A stretch of 64,000 nt of DNA from Oceanobacillus sp. HTM 045 (GTDB lineage: Bacteria > Pseudomonadota > Alphaproteobacteria > Rhodobacterales > Rhodobacteraceae), in NCBI GenBank assembly GCA_009733745.1, contig WNWL01000007.1:248001-312000 (forward strand), in the 5' to 3' direction. The notes beneath the pieces were generated by a model, which made no database searches, was not told the DNA's origin, and was given only the letters and a program-made list of their open reading frames with translations. The translations under genes and the position numbers were made by a program. Shown piece after piece: positions 26,149-34,604 of the stretch (positions are counted from its first letter, which is position 1; every line of letters begins with the position of its first letter).

Positions 26149-26543
26149 CGCCCGAAGAAACCGTCATGGCCTATCTCTCCGCGACCGAGCGGCGCGATGA
26201 AGCCGCGATGCGCCGCCATGCGGCCGAACCATGCCAATTCACCTTCCCGGGCGGGCGCGCCTTTTCCTCGGTCGACCAGATCCTGGCCAATTCGCACCGG
26301 CGTTACCGCCATGTGGCGAAAGAGGTCGAGGCGGTCGAGAGCTTCAAGGCCGAGCGCGGTGTCATCGTCTATGTGCGCGGCACGCTATACGGAGCATTCC
26401 ACGATGGCGCCGAGTTCTCCGGAATCCGCTTCGTCGACCGGTTCGAGGTGGTGGATGGTCGGATCACCGATCAGCAGGTCTGGAACGATATCGGCGAGCA
26501 TCTGTCCAACGCCGGCGGCGCCCGGGAGGAGGCCAAGAGATGA
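26145..26543 (+). CDS. NTF2/SnoaL-like protein
   Basis: Protein of 132 residues with the pattern of the SnoaL-like fold: an N-terminal helix (ETVMAYLSATERRDEAAM), a FTFPGGRAFSSVDQIL segment and a C-terminal beta part ending FVDRFEVVDGRITDQQVWND. Members include small isomerases, lyases and ligand-binding proteins. Its start overlaps the aconitase stop (ATGA) and its end overlaps the hydantoinase start, so it is coupled to both. Confidence 0.8.
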   Translation: MTPEETVMAYLSATERRDEAAMRRHAAEPCQFTFPGGRAFSSVDQILANSHRRYRHVAKEVEAVESFKAERGVIVYVRGTLYGAFHDGAEFSGIRFVDRFEVVDGRITDQQVWNDIGEHLSNAGGAREEAKR

Positions 26544-27922
26544 AATGTGATCTCCTGCTCGCCAATGGCGAGATCGTCTTTCCCGGCGAGGGAGTCCGGC
26601 GCGGATCGGTAGCGATCAGCGGCGGCAGGATCGTCGCCCTGCTCGGCCCCGGAGAGAGTGTCGAGGCCGGGAGGAGCATCGACTGCACCGACCGCTGGAT
26701 CCTGCCGGGCCTGATCGACCCCCACACCCATATCGGCTTTGGCGACAAGGCCGCCGATTTCGGCACCGAGAGCCGGTCCGCCGCGCTTGGCGGTGTCACG
26801 GGGCTGCTGAGCTTTCACCGCTCCGACGATCTCGCGACTTCGACAGGCCCTTGGCAGGCCGAAGGCGAGGCCCGCTCGCTGGTCGACTTCGGCTTCCACT
26901 TCGGCGTCACCAGCCGCCACCATGTCGAGACGCTCGGCCAGACGGCACGGCGGTTCGGCATCACCTCGATCAAGGTCTACCTGATGTACAAGGGCGCGAA
27001 CGGCGCCGCGAAGGGCTTCACCGAGGTCGACGACGCGCTCCTTTTCCACGCCCTGGCAGAGGGCGCGAAGATCCCCGGGGGCGTCGTCGGCGTCCACTGC
27101 GAGAATGTCGAGGTGATCCCCTTCTTTCGCGACTCGATCCGCGCCGCCGGGCGCGACGATCTCGGCGCATGGGACGACCAGAGCCCGGGCTTCCTGGAGG
27201 CGGAGAACGTCTTCCGCGTCTGCTTCTTCGGCGAGAAAGCGGACTGCCCGGTCAACATCGTCCACATGTCGAGCGCGGAAAGCCTCGCTATCGTGCGCGA
27301 GCGGCGCAAGCCGGGGCGCCCGCCGATCCACGTGGAGACCTGCGCGCATTACCTCTCGCTCTCGCGCGATGCCCCTGTCGGACCAATTGGCAAGGTCAAC
27401 CCGCCGCTGCGGCCCGAGGCCGATATCGACGCCCTCTGGGAAGGGGTGCGCAGCGGCGAGATCTCCACCATCGGCTCCGATCACGTGCCGCGCAAGCGCG
27501 CGACCAAGGGGCCGGACCTCTGGTCGGCTTCCGCCGGATTTCCCGGTATCGGCACGCTGCTGCCGGTCCTGATCGAGCATGGCTGGAAGAAGCGCGGGGT
27601 GCCGATCGAGACCATCGCCGCCGCGACCAGCCGCAATGTTGCCGCCCTGTACTCCCTGCCGGACAAGGGCGCGATCCGCCCTGGCTACGACGCCGATTTC
27701 GCGATCGTGGACCCCGGCGGCACGACCACGGTCGACGCGTCCGGGCTCGAGTCATTCTCGGATTACAGCCCCTATGACGGCCAGGTCCTCCAGGGCCGGG
27801 TCACACACACGATCCGCCGCGGCGACGTGCTCTTCGAGAACGGTGCACTCACGACGGCGGCGGCCGGGGGGCGCTACCTCTTCCGCTCACCCACACCGGA
27901 AACCGAAAAAGGACTTCGTTGA
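26540..27922 (+). CDS. Dihydropyrimidinase/hydantoinase-type amidohydrolase
   Basis: Cyclic-amide hydrolase of 460 residues. Metal-site residues are visible: DPHTHIG (His62, His64), the probable carboxylated Lys145 in SIKVYLMY, His186 in GVHCEN, IVHMSS and the Asp of GSDHVPR. The composite domain ends in ADFAIVDPGG. Such enzymes open hydantoin, dihydropyrimidine or allantoin-like rings to N-carbamoyl products. The following cysteine hydrolase could remove the carbamoyl group. Start ATG 26540 overlaps the previous gene. Confidence 0.88.
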   Translation: MKCDLLLANGEIVFPGEGVRRGSVAISGGRIVALLGPGESVEAGRSIDCTDRWILPGLIDPHTHIGFGDKAADFGTESRSAALGGVTGLLSFHRSDDLATSTGPWQAEGEARSLVDFGFHFGVTSRHHVETLGQTARRFGITSIKVYLMYKGANGAAKGFTEVDDALLFHALAEGAKIPGGVVGVHCENVEVIPFFRDSIRAAGRDDLGAWDDQSPGFLEAENVFRVCFFGEKADCPVNIVHMSSAESLAIVRERRKPGRPPIHVETCAHYLSLSRDAPVGPIGKVNPPLRPEADIDALWEGVRSGEISTIGSDHVPRKRATKGPDLWSASAGFPGIGTLLPVLIEHGWKKRGVPIETIAAATSRNVAALYSLPDKGAIRPGYDADFAIVDPGGTTTVDASGLESFSDYSPYDGQVLQGRVTHTIRRGDVLFENGALTTAAAGGRYLFRSPTPETEKGLR

Positions 27923-28653
27923 TGGCACGCATCTGGGACCGGTTCCTGACCGAGAAGGACCAGCGAATCTTCGAACTGGCAGGCTACGGCCGGCGCGGCG
28001 GGTTCGGCAAACGTCCGGCCCTCTTCATCATCGACGTTCAGTACAACTTCTGTGGCGACGCTCCCGGCGAGACGCAGGAGGACGGTCTGAAGAAGTACCG
28101 CACCCATTGCGGCCCCGACGGTTGGGAGGCGGTGCCGCACATCGCCCGCCTGCTGGAAATCGCCCGCGGGAAAAACCTTCCCGTCTTCTACACCCAGAGC
28201 GAACGCCGGCCCGACATGATCGACAGCGGCGTTCAGGTCTCGAAGAACCACCGTGGCGGCGAGAAGACGTCCATCGCCGGCACCCACGCGACGCAGACGG
28301 TCGCCGAGCTTGCGCCCCGGCCAGAGGACATCCTGATCGGAAAGCGCAAGCCCTCGGCGTTCTTCGGCACGCTGTTCATGAGCCACCTCAACTTCCTTGA
28401 CGTCGACACGCTGATACTGACCGGCTGCACGACGTCCGGGTGCCTGAGGGCGACGACGGTCGATGCCTATTCCTACAACTTCAAGTGCGTGATCCCCGAG
28501 GAAACCGCCTTCGACCGGTTCGAGGCCAGCCACGCGATGAACCTGTTCGATCTCAACTGCAAGTATGCCGACGTGATCCCGGTGGACGAGGTTGCCGACT
28601 ACCTTTCCGGCGTGCCCGGCCGCTCGGGCGACCGCGAATGGATCTCGACCTAG
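27922..28653 (+). CDS. Isochorismatase-family cysteine hydrolase (N-carbamoylsarcosine amidase-like)
   Basis: Protein of 243 residues. The catalytic triad is Asp38 (FIIDVQ), Lys143 (GKRKPSAF) and Cys174 (GCTTSGCLRAT), as in N-carbamoylsarcosine amidohydrolase, biuret hydrolase and maleamate amidase. It would release ammonia from a carbamoyl or amide product. ATG 27922 overlaps the hydantoinase stop (TGATG). Pairing with a hydantoinase gives the classical sequence cyclic ureide, N-carbamoyl acid, free amino acid. Substrate inferred only. Confidence 0.87.
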   Translation: MARIWDRFLTEKDQRIFELAGYGRRGGFGKRPALFIIDVQYNFCGDAPGETQEDGLKKYRTHCGPDGWEAVPHIARLLEIARGKNLPVFYTQSERRPDMIDSGVQVSKNHRGGEKTSIAGTHATQTVAELAPRPEDILIGKRKPSAFFGTLFMSHLNFLDVDTLILTGCTTSGCLRATTVDAYSYNFKCVIPEETAFDRFEASHAMNLFDLNCKYADVIPVDEVADYLSGVPGRSGDREWIST

Positions 28654-28673
28654 GCCCGCCACGGTCGGCGGGC
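28654..28673 (+). terminator. Hairpin after the hydantoinase operon
   Basis: GCCCGCC (28654-28660) and GGCGGGC (28667-28673) form a perfect 7-base stem with a 6-base loop, immediately after the stop codon. No T tract follows, so termination may be partial or Rho-assisted. Confidence 0.5.
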
Positions 28674-28787
28674 GGCACCGCCGACAATCGGCCTTGCCAG
28701 TGCCGGGCCGATCTCTGACTATGGCCGCCGTCTATGGAGCATCCGCGCAGCCCGGTCTTGAGTTTGGGAAATCGAAGGTCCGTATCG

Positions 28788-29441
28788 GTGGATATAGACA
28801 CCAAGGAAAACACGACGCTCGTCGACAAGGCTTTCAACGAGATATTCGGACTGATCCAGTCCGGCACCCTTCCGCTCGGCGCAGAGTTGAACGAAGTCAG
28901 CCTCGCCGAGCAGTTCTCGATCAGCCGCGGCCCGGTCCGGGAGGCCGTGAAGCGGCTCCAGGGCCTCGGCCTCGTCACCAAGCAGCCCTACATGCGCGCC
29001 AAGGTGCTGGACCTCTCGGTGCGCGATGTCGTCGAGATCTTCCAGCTCAGGGAATCCGTCGAGGCAATGGCGGTCCGGCTCGCGACCGAGCGCATGAGCG
29101 ACGATGAGCTCGACGAGCTCGTGCGCGATGTCGAGAACGCCCGACGGCAATCCCATCCGGACCGGCCCGAACTCGATCTTCACATGAGGATCGCCGAGCA
29201 TTGCGGAAACAGCCGCATTCAGCGCCTCCTGCGCGAAGAGCTCTACTACCTGCTGCGCGTCTACCGTCTCCGCGCCGGCGATGCCCCGGGCCGCCGCAAG
29301 GACGCATCGCTCGAACACTGGCAGATCGTCCGGGCCATGCAGAAGCGCGACGCGGAACTCGCCGAGTCGCTGATGAGATCGCACATCAACAGGGCAACCC
29401 AGTTGCTTACAAGCACGCTGGATGCCAACGACCAGACCTGA
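28788..29441 (+). CDS. GntR family transcriptional regulator, FCD subfamily
   Basis: Regulator of about 217 residues. The N-terminal HTH contains GAELNEVSLAEQFSISRGPVREAVKRL; the FCD domain has the metal-ligand pattern ELDLHMRIAEHCGN. The start is taken as GTG 28788, with GAAGG 9 bases upstream; an ATG at 28734 lacks a ribosome site. It follows the cysteine hydrolase after a hairpin and likely controls the aconitase-hydantoinase operon, the second ABC operon, or both. Confidence 0.88.
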   Translation: MDIDTKENTTLVDKAFNEIFGLIQSGTLPLGAELNEVSLAEQFSISRGPVREAVKRLQGLGLVTKQPYMRAKVLDLSVRDVVEIFQLRESVEAMAVRLATERMSDDELDELVRDVENARRQSHPDRPELDLHMRIAEHCGNSRIQRLLREELYYLLRVYRLRAGDAPGRRKDASLEHWQIVRAMQKRDAELAESLMRSHINRATQLLTSTLDANDQT

Positions 29442-29768
29442 CCCGGCTGCAATCGCCGCACCCGACCGTTTCCTGTTGGCGACGCGCCCCGGCGCCGGGA
29501 AAGCCCTCCCTGACGCCGGCTCGAGAGGTCAGTCGATAATCGCAGTGTCGCTGTCGAAGGCGCGATAGCATCGCGGGCCGCGCTCAGTCGGCAGGAACGG
29601 CGAGATCAGCCTTCACGTCGCACCGACGACGACAACTCGATGCAAGGCGTGCGCCCGCACTGCGGGCTCGATTCGCGCAACCGCCGCAAAAAAGTAGATC
29701 CGCCTCTCCGGTCAGCCGAAGAGCTTCTTAAGCGAGTGATCTCGCTGCCAGATCGCGAAGGGGGAGAG
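29442..29768. other. Intergenic region before tRNA-Tyr
   Basis: About 330 bases with no credible gene. I see no repeat of the tRNA 3' end and no integrase fragment. It marks the right border of the catabolic region. Confidence 0.5.
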
Positions 29769-29854
29769 TGGTGGAGGGGGCTGGATTCGAACCAGCGTAG
29801 GGTTTCCCCGCCGGATTTACAGTCCGGTGCCATTAACCACTCGACCACCCCTCC
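29769..29854 (-). tRNA. tRNA-Tyr (anticodon GTA)
   Basis: On the minus strand the gene begins GGAGGGG at 29854, which pairs with CCCCTCC near the 3' end. The anticodon arm reads GGACTGTAAATCC with GTA. A long variable arm (GCGGGGAAACCCTACGC region) is present, as in bacterial tRNA-Tyr. The T arm is GGTTCGAATCC and the CCA end is encoded. Length is 86 bases. Confidence 0.95.
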
Positions 29855-29937
29855 ATGGGCCATCTCGGGCTGCCGCGAAACGCGGTGGGCGGGATTTAGT
29901 GGAGGCGTGGGCGGCCTGTCAACACCGTGACCGGAAA

Positions 29938-30648
29938 TCAGGGCGGGAATTCCTCGCCGCGCCAGTCGAACAGCCGCCCGCTCATGGCCGGGGCGAGACC
30001 GTCGAGCACGGCGAGGAGGTGCCGCGCCGCCTCGTCCGGCGCGAGGGTGCCCTCGCCCTGCCCCGCCGCGAAGGGGGCGGAGAGCGCCGTGCGCACCGTG
30101 CCGGGCTGCAGCCCGGCGATCACGAGGTCCGGGCGCTTCCGCGCCGCTTCCACCGCCAGCGTGCGCAGCACCTGGTTCAGCGCCGCCTTCGAGGCCCGGT
30201 AGGCGTACCAGCCGCCCTTGCGGTTGTCGGAGACCGAGCCGACACGCGCCGACAGCACCCCGAGGATCGACCGCCCCCGGCGCGGCATCCGTTCCAGGAA
30301 ATGCTTCGCCACCAGCGCCGGGCCGGTGGCGTTGACCGCGAAGGCGCGGGCGAAGGCCTCCGCGTCCAGCGCGCGCCAGTCCTTCTCCGGCTGCATCGCG
30401 CCGTCATGCAGCAGTCCGGTCGCCACCAGCACCGCGTCGACGCGGCCCGCCCGCTCCGCCGCCGCCGCGATGCTGGCCTCGTCGCCGATGTCGATGAAGC
30501 CATGCCCGTCGGCGGCCGAGCGGGAGAAGGCCAGCACCTCCCCGCCCTGCCCCTCCAGCACCCGCACGAACGCCCCGCCGATACCGCCGGAGGCGCCGAT
30601 CACGGCCACGCGCGGCGCCGGGCCGAGGCTGGAAAGCGGATGTGCCAT
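29938..30648 (-). CDS. SDR family NAD(P)-dependent oxidoreductase (C-factor-like)
   Basis: Protein of 236 residues. The Rossmann motif is VIGASGGIGGAF; the catalytic Tyr and Lys are in YAYRASKAA; NATGPALVAK is the mid-region motif. It resembles the CsgA/C-factor-like short SDR group, whose substrates are usually unknown. It starts at ATG 30648 and is transcribed toward the tRNA, divergent from rlmB. Confidence 0.88.
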   Translation of the reverse strand: MAHPLSSLGPAPRVAVIGASGGIGGAFVRVLEGQGGEVLAFSRSAADGHGFIDIGDEASIAAAAERAGRVDAVLVATGLLHDGAMQPEKDWRALDAEAFARAFAVNATGPALVAKHFLERMPRRGRSILGVLSARVGSVSDNRKGGWYAYRASKAALNQVLRTLAVEAARKRPDLVIAGLQPGTVRTALSAPFAAGQGEGTLAPDEAARHLLAVLDGLAPAMSGRLFDWRGEEFPP

Positions 30649-30797
30649 GCGCGGGAGGTGAGGCGCCGGCGGGAGAGGTCAAGCCCCGGGGCCTGGTTGC
30701 CCGATCACCCCGCCCCGGCAGCGGCCAATCGCCCCTTGGCTATTCCATCCGCCCCTCCCCTGTGCCACATCCCCGTGGAGCCAGCGAGAGGACCGGG

Positions 30798-31586
30798 ATG
30801 GCGGGCAAGCCGGGCAGGAAGCCGAAATGGGCGATCGAGCGCGACCGCGAGAAGCGGGACGGGCCCGAGCGCGTCTGGCTGTTCGGGCTCCACGCCGTGC
30901 GCGACGCGCTGGTGAACCCCGCGCGCACCCGCCACCGGCTGATCCTCACCCCCAACGCGAGGCAGAAGCTGGAGGACGCCGTCCTCGCCTCCGGCATGGA
31001 GGTGGAGGTCGCCGACCCGCGCCGCTTCCCCGCGCCGCTCGACCCGCAGTCGGTGCACCAGGGCGCGGCGCTGGAGGTGGAGCCGCTCGACTGGGGCGAC
31101 CTCTCCGCCCTCTGCGCGCCGCGCGGCGAGCGCCCGGTGCTGATGCTGCTCGACCGGGTGACCGACCCGCACAATGTCGGCGCCATCCTGCGTTCGGCCG
31201 AGGTGTTCGGAGCGCGCGCCGTGATCGCTCCGCGCCACCATTCCGCGCCCGAGACCGGGGCGCTGGCCAAGTCCGCCTCCGGCGCGCTGGAGCGCCAGCC
31301 CTACCTTCGCGTGCGCAACCTCGCCGCGGCGATGGAGTCGCTGAAGGAGATGGGCTATTTCCTCGTCGGCCTCGACGGCGCGGCGGAGCTGGAAATCGGC
31401 GAGGCGCTGGCCACCGTGGCCGACCGCCCGGTCGGCCTCGTCCTCGGCGCAGAGGGGCCCGGACTCAGGCAGAGGACGAGGGAGCTTTGCGATGCAACCG
31501 CCCGAATCGACGCCGCCTCCTCCTTCGCCTCGCTGAACGTCTCCAACGCCGCCGCGGTGTCGCTTTACGCCGCGAAAAATTGTTAA
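30798..31586 (+). CDS. rlmB: 23S rRNA (guanosine-2'-O)-methyltransferase RlmB (TrmH/SpoU family)
   Basis: Protein of 262 residues. A short substrate-binding N-terminal domain (VWLFGLHAVRDALVNPAR) precedes the knotted SPOUT domain with NVGAILRSAEVFGA, LVLGAEGPGL and SLNVSNAAAVSLY, the three SpoU motifs. RlmB methylates G2251 of the 23S rRNA peptidyl-transferase loop. The start is ATG 30798, with GAGAGGACCGGG upstream. The basic N-terminal tail is common in alphaproteobacterial members. Confidence 0.93.
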   Translation: MAGKPGRKPKWAIERDREKRDGPERVWLFGLHAVRDALVNPARTRHRLILTPNARQKLEDAVLASGMEVEVADPRRFPAPLDPQSVHQGAALEVEPLDWGDLSALCAPRGERPVLMLLDRVTDPHNVGAILRSAEVFGARAVIAPRHHSAPETGALAKSASGALERQPYLRVRNLAAAMESLKEMGYFLVGLDGAAELEIGEALATVADRPVGLVLGAEGPGLRQRTRELCDATARIDAASSFASLNVSNAAAVSLYAAKNC

Positions 31587-31650
31587 CGAATTCATAATCT
31601 TAGGTGGCGCTGCGGGTATTTCGCTCACGAGTTTGAGACAAAGGGTTACA

Positions 31651-31787
31651 CTTTGTTCACTCTGGCCCCATATTGTTAAGGGGTTGGGAGGCTTGAACAC
31701 CCTTCCAATTTCTCACTGTCCCTCGTTCCGACTTCGCGTCCGCCGACCTCTCTCCCCCCAAGCCTGAGCTCTCGGCGGACGCCTTTT
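31651..31787 (+). ncRNA. Possible small RNA ending in a hairpin with C/U-rich loop
   Basis: No gene fits between rlmB and the CoA-binding protein. A possible promoter (TTGTTC near 31651 with TTGTTA about 15 bases on) precedes an untranslated stretch that ends in a strong terminator hairpin (31736-31782) and five Ts. The 25-base loop is rich in C and U (CTCTCTCCCCCC), resembling the anti-Shine-Dalgarno loops of small RNAs known in this group. No promoter evidence beyond sequence. Confidence 0.35.
31736..31787 (+). terminator. Intrinsic terminator
   Basis: GCGTCCGCCGA (31736-31746) pairs perfectly with TCGGCGGACGC (31772-31782), and CTTTTT follows at once. The 11-base GC-rich stem and T run make a clear Rho-independent terminator, either for rlmB or for a small RNA starting inside the gap. 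Confidence 0.85.
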
Positions 31788-31897
31788 TACCCCGGGAAAC
31801 AGCCACTTGCGTCGAATCGCGCGGGCCGCGCGGCACCGGCTGCGACACCTTCGCGGCGGGGCTGGCGCTCGGGCGCGGGCTGTGGAATTACTCTCGC

Positions 31898-32392
31898 ATG
31901 GCAGTCCCGCACTACACCGACGCGCATCTGCGCGATGTCCTGACGCGCACCCGCACGGTGGCGGCCGTCGGGGTCTCGACCAACCAGGTCCGGCCCTCCT
32001 ACTACGTCGCCCGCTACCTCTCGCTGAAGGGCTACACGGTAATCCCGGTCAACCCGGTCTATGCCGGCGCGACAGTGTTCGGCGAGGAAGTGCTGCCCGG
32101 GCTCGGCGACATCCCCGCCAGCCGCGACCCGATCCAGATGGTCGACATCTTCCGCCGCTCCGACCAGGCCGGCGCGGTGGTCGACGAGGCGATCGAGACG
32201 CTGGTGGACCGCGGGCTGGAGACCATCTGGATGCAGATCGGCGTGATCGACGAAGCCGCCGCCGCGCGGGCCGAGGCCAAGGGCCTGACCGTCATCATGG
32301 ACCGCTGCCCGAAGATGGAATACCAGCGCCTCTTCGGTGAGCTCCGCATGGGCGGCATCAACACCGGGATCATCTCCTCGAAGCTGAGATAG
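31898..32392 (+). CDS. CoA-binding domain protein (YccU-like)
   Basis: Protein of 164 residues, one Rossmann-like CoA-binding domain: VAAVGVSTNQVRPSYYVARYL followed by YTVIPVNPVY and DIFRRSDQAGAVVDEAI. The end, ITDRCPKMEY-type (IMDRCPKMEYQRLFG), is the conserved C-terminus of this family. The exact role is unknown. In this type of genome such a gene is often near metY, as here. Confidence 0.9.
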   Translation: MAVPHYTDAHLRDVLTRTRTVAAVGVSTNQVRPSYYVARYLSLKGYTVIPVNPVYAGATVFGEEVLPGLGDIPASRDPIQMVDIFRRSDQAGAVVDEAIETLVDRGLETIWMQIGVIDEAAAARAEAKGLTVIMDRCPKMEYQRLFGELRMGGINTGIISSKLR

Positions 32393-32696
32393 GGCGGGCA
32401 ACGCCCGGGCTGATGCTGCGTGCTGCTCGATGCACCCACCGGCGAGCGAACGCGGCGGATTCTCCCTGTCCTGAAGCTACGCGCAGAGGGCCACGACCGG
32501 CCCTGGTCGGGCGTGGTGCATGTCTGGGTCTGCTTGATTTATCCCTGCACCCCCTCCCGCCCTCCAAGCCCCTTGCAGCGTCAGAGAACGCCCGGCCCCG
32601 GGGAGGGCCGGGCGTGGCCCGCGCTGGTCGCGCGTGCTGCGGCTGGTGCTGCGCGCCCACGCAACTCACAGCACCTGCCGCAACCCGAACACCGCC
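32393..32696. other. Convergent intergenic region with a strong hairpin
   Basis: No gene is visible in about 300 bases. A perfect 11-base stem, ACGCCCGGCCC (32588-32598) with GGGCCGGGCGT (32605-32615), lies between the two converging genes and probably ends transcription from both sides, although no T tract follows. Confidence 0.55.
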
Positions 32697-33140
32697 TCAC
32701 CGCTTCCGCAGCAGCATCTCCAGCCGTTCGAGGAAGCGCGAGCGTTCCGCCTTGCCGAACCCCTTGCCGGAGCCGCCCGCGCCCAGCGGGTTGGCGGCGC
32801 GCAGGTCGGCCATCAGGTCGCGCATGGCCAGCGCCTCGCGCACGTTGGCGGCGTCGAGCACCGAGCCGTCGGGCTTCAGCACCACGCCGCCCGCCTCGAC
32901 GCAGCGCGCCGCCAGCGGGATGTCCGCGGTGACGCAGATCTCCCCCGCCCCGATCCGCCCGGCGATCCACATGTCGGCGGCGTCCGCCCCCTCGGCGACG
33001 ATCACCGTCTCGACCAGCGGGTGCGGGTCGGGGCGGATGCCGCCATTGGCCACCATCGCCACCGGCACCCCGTGCCGCTCCGCCACCCGGACCACCTCGG
33101 CCCGCACCGGGCAGGCGTCCGCATCCACATAGATCCGCAT
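32697..33140 (-). CDS. yaiI: YaiI/YqxD family protein (UPF0178, DUF188)
   Basis: Protein of 147 residues with the family signature MRIYVDADACPV at the N-terminus, ETVIVAEGADAADMWIAG in the middle and ICVTADIPLAARCVEAGG, a PIN-like acidic arrangement. Members are thought to be nuclease-like, but the function is not established. Transcribed toward the CoA-binding protein gene, divergent from metY. Confidence 0.92.
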   Translation of the reverse strand: MRIYVDADACPVRAEVVRVAERHGVPVAMVANGGIRPDPHPLVETVIVAEGADAADMWIAGRIGAGEICVTADIPLAARCVEAGGVVLKPDGSVLDAANVREALAMRDLMADLRAANPLGAGGSGKGFGKAERSRFLERLEMLLRKR

Positions 33141-33232
33141 CCGCGTTCCTTCATCCGCAATTGGGACTGTATATCGCGGGAAACTGCGGTATGGATGCGC
33201 AAATTCGCCGAGAACCGGGACGGGAGGACACC

Positions 33233-34522
33233 ATGACCGAGAAGACCTACGGCTTCGACACCCTGCAGATCCACGCCGGCGCGCGGCCCGACCCCGCGAC
33301 GGGCGCGCGGCAGACGCCGATCTACCAGACCACCGCCTTCTGCTTCCGCGACGCCGAGCACGCCGCCGCGCTCTTCAACCTTCAGGAGGTGGGCTACATC
33401 TACTCCCGCCTCACCAACCCCACCGTCTCGGTGCTGCAGGAGCGCGTCGCGACGCTGGAGGGCGGCGCCGGCGCCGTCTGCTGCTCCTCGGGCCACGCGG
33501 CGCAGATCATGGCGCTCTTCCCGCTGATGGGGCCGGGCGACAACGTGGTGGTCTCGAACCGGCTCTACGGCGGCTCCGTCACCCAGTTCTCGCAGACCAT
33601 CAAGCGGTTCGGCTGGGAAGCCAAGTTCGTCGACATCGACAAGAAGGGCGAGATCTCCAAGGCCTGCACCAAGCGCACCAAGGCGATCTTCTGCGAGAGC
33701 ATCGCCAACCCGGGCGGCCACATCGCCGACCTGCCGATGATCGCCAAGGTGGCCGAGGCCAAGGGCGTGCCGCTGATCGTCGACAACACCTCCGCCACGC
33801 CCTGGCTCTGCCGCCCGATCGAGCACGGCGCGACGCTGGTGGTGCACTCGCTCACCAAGTACATGACCGGCAACGGCACCGTCACTGGCGGCGTGGTGGT
33901 CGACAGCGGCAAGTTCGACTGGACCGCCGCGGGCAAGCACCCCTCGCTGACCGACCCCGAGCCGGCCTATCACGGCCTGAAGTTCCACGAGACATTCGGC
34001 CCGCTTGCCTTCACTTTCCACGGCATCGCGGTCGGGCTGCGCGACCTCGGCATGACGATGAACCCGCAGGGCGCCTTCCTCACCCTGCTCGGCATCGAGA
34101 CCCTGTCGCTGCGCATGGAGCGCCACGTCGCCAACGCGAAGAAGATCGCCGCGTGGATGGAGGAGCACGACCTGATCACCGAGGTCACCTATGCCGGCCT
34201 CAAGTCCTCGCCCTCCTTCCGGCGGATGAAGATGATCTGCCCGAAGGGCGCCGGCGCGCTCTTCACCGCCCGGCTCAAGGGCGGCTACGACGCCTGCACC
34301 AGGTTCATCGACAATCTCGACCTGTTCTCCCACGTCGCCAATCTCGGCGACGCGCGCAGCCTCGTGATCCACTCCGCCTCGACCACCCACCGCCAGCTCT
34401 CCGACGAGCAGCGCGAGCGGGCCGGCGCGGCGAACGACATGGTGCGCTTCTCCATCGGCATCGAGGACGCCGACGACCTGATCGCCGACATCGACCAGGC
34501 CCTGAAGGCGGCCCACGGCTGA
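33233..34522 (+). CDS. metY: O-acetylhomoserine sulfhydrylase (aminocarboxypropyltransferase)
   Basis: PLP enzyme of 429 residues, Cys/Met metabolism family. It opens with FDTLQIHAGARPDPATGARQ and contains YSRLTNPTVSVL, the PLP-stacking region GHAAQI, DNTSATPWLCRP and the PLP lysine in VHSLTKYMTG. It makes homocysteine from O-acetylhomoserine and sulfide. GGGAGGA lies upstream of ATG 33233. A terminator follows at 34576. Confidence 0.94.
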   Translation: MTEKTYGFDTLQIHAGARPDPATGARQTPIYQTTAFCFRDAEHAAALFNLQEVGYIYSRLTNPTVSVLQERVATLEGGAGAVCCSSGHAAQIMALFPLMGPGDNVVVSNRLYGGSVTQFSQTIKRFGWEAKFVDIDKKGEISKACTKRTKAIFCESIANPGGHIADLPMIAKVAEAKGVPLIVDNTSATPWLCRPIEHGATLVVHSLTKYMTGNGTVTGGVVVDSGKFDWTAAGKHPSLTDPEPAYHGLKFHETFGPLAFTFHGIAVGLRDLGMTMNPQGAFLTLLGIETLSLRMERHVANAKKIAAWMEEHDLITEVTYAGLKSSPSFRRMKMICPKGAGALFTARLKGGYDACTRFIDNLDLFSHVANLGDARSLVIHSASTTHRQLSDEQRERAGAANDMVRFSIGIEDADDLIADIDQALKAAHG

Positions 34523-34575
34523 GGCACCGCAAAGGCACGGGCGCGGCGGTGCCGCGCCCCCTCCGACCAGACGTT

Positions 34576-34604
34576 CCGGCGGCCCGGACCGCCGGGGCGT
34601 TTTC
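34576..34604 (+). terminator. Intrinsic terminator of metY
   Basis: CCGGCGG (34576-34582) and CCGCCGG (34589-34595) form a stem with loop CCCGGA, followed by GGCGTTTTC. It lies about 55 bases after the metY stop. Confidence 0.75.

Noticed and set aside
29769-29854. tRNA-Tyr as a proven attachment site
   Set aside because: No repeated tRNA 3' end and no integrase lie in the window, so it was kept only as a suggestion.
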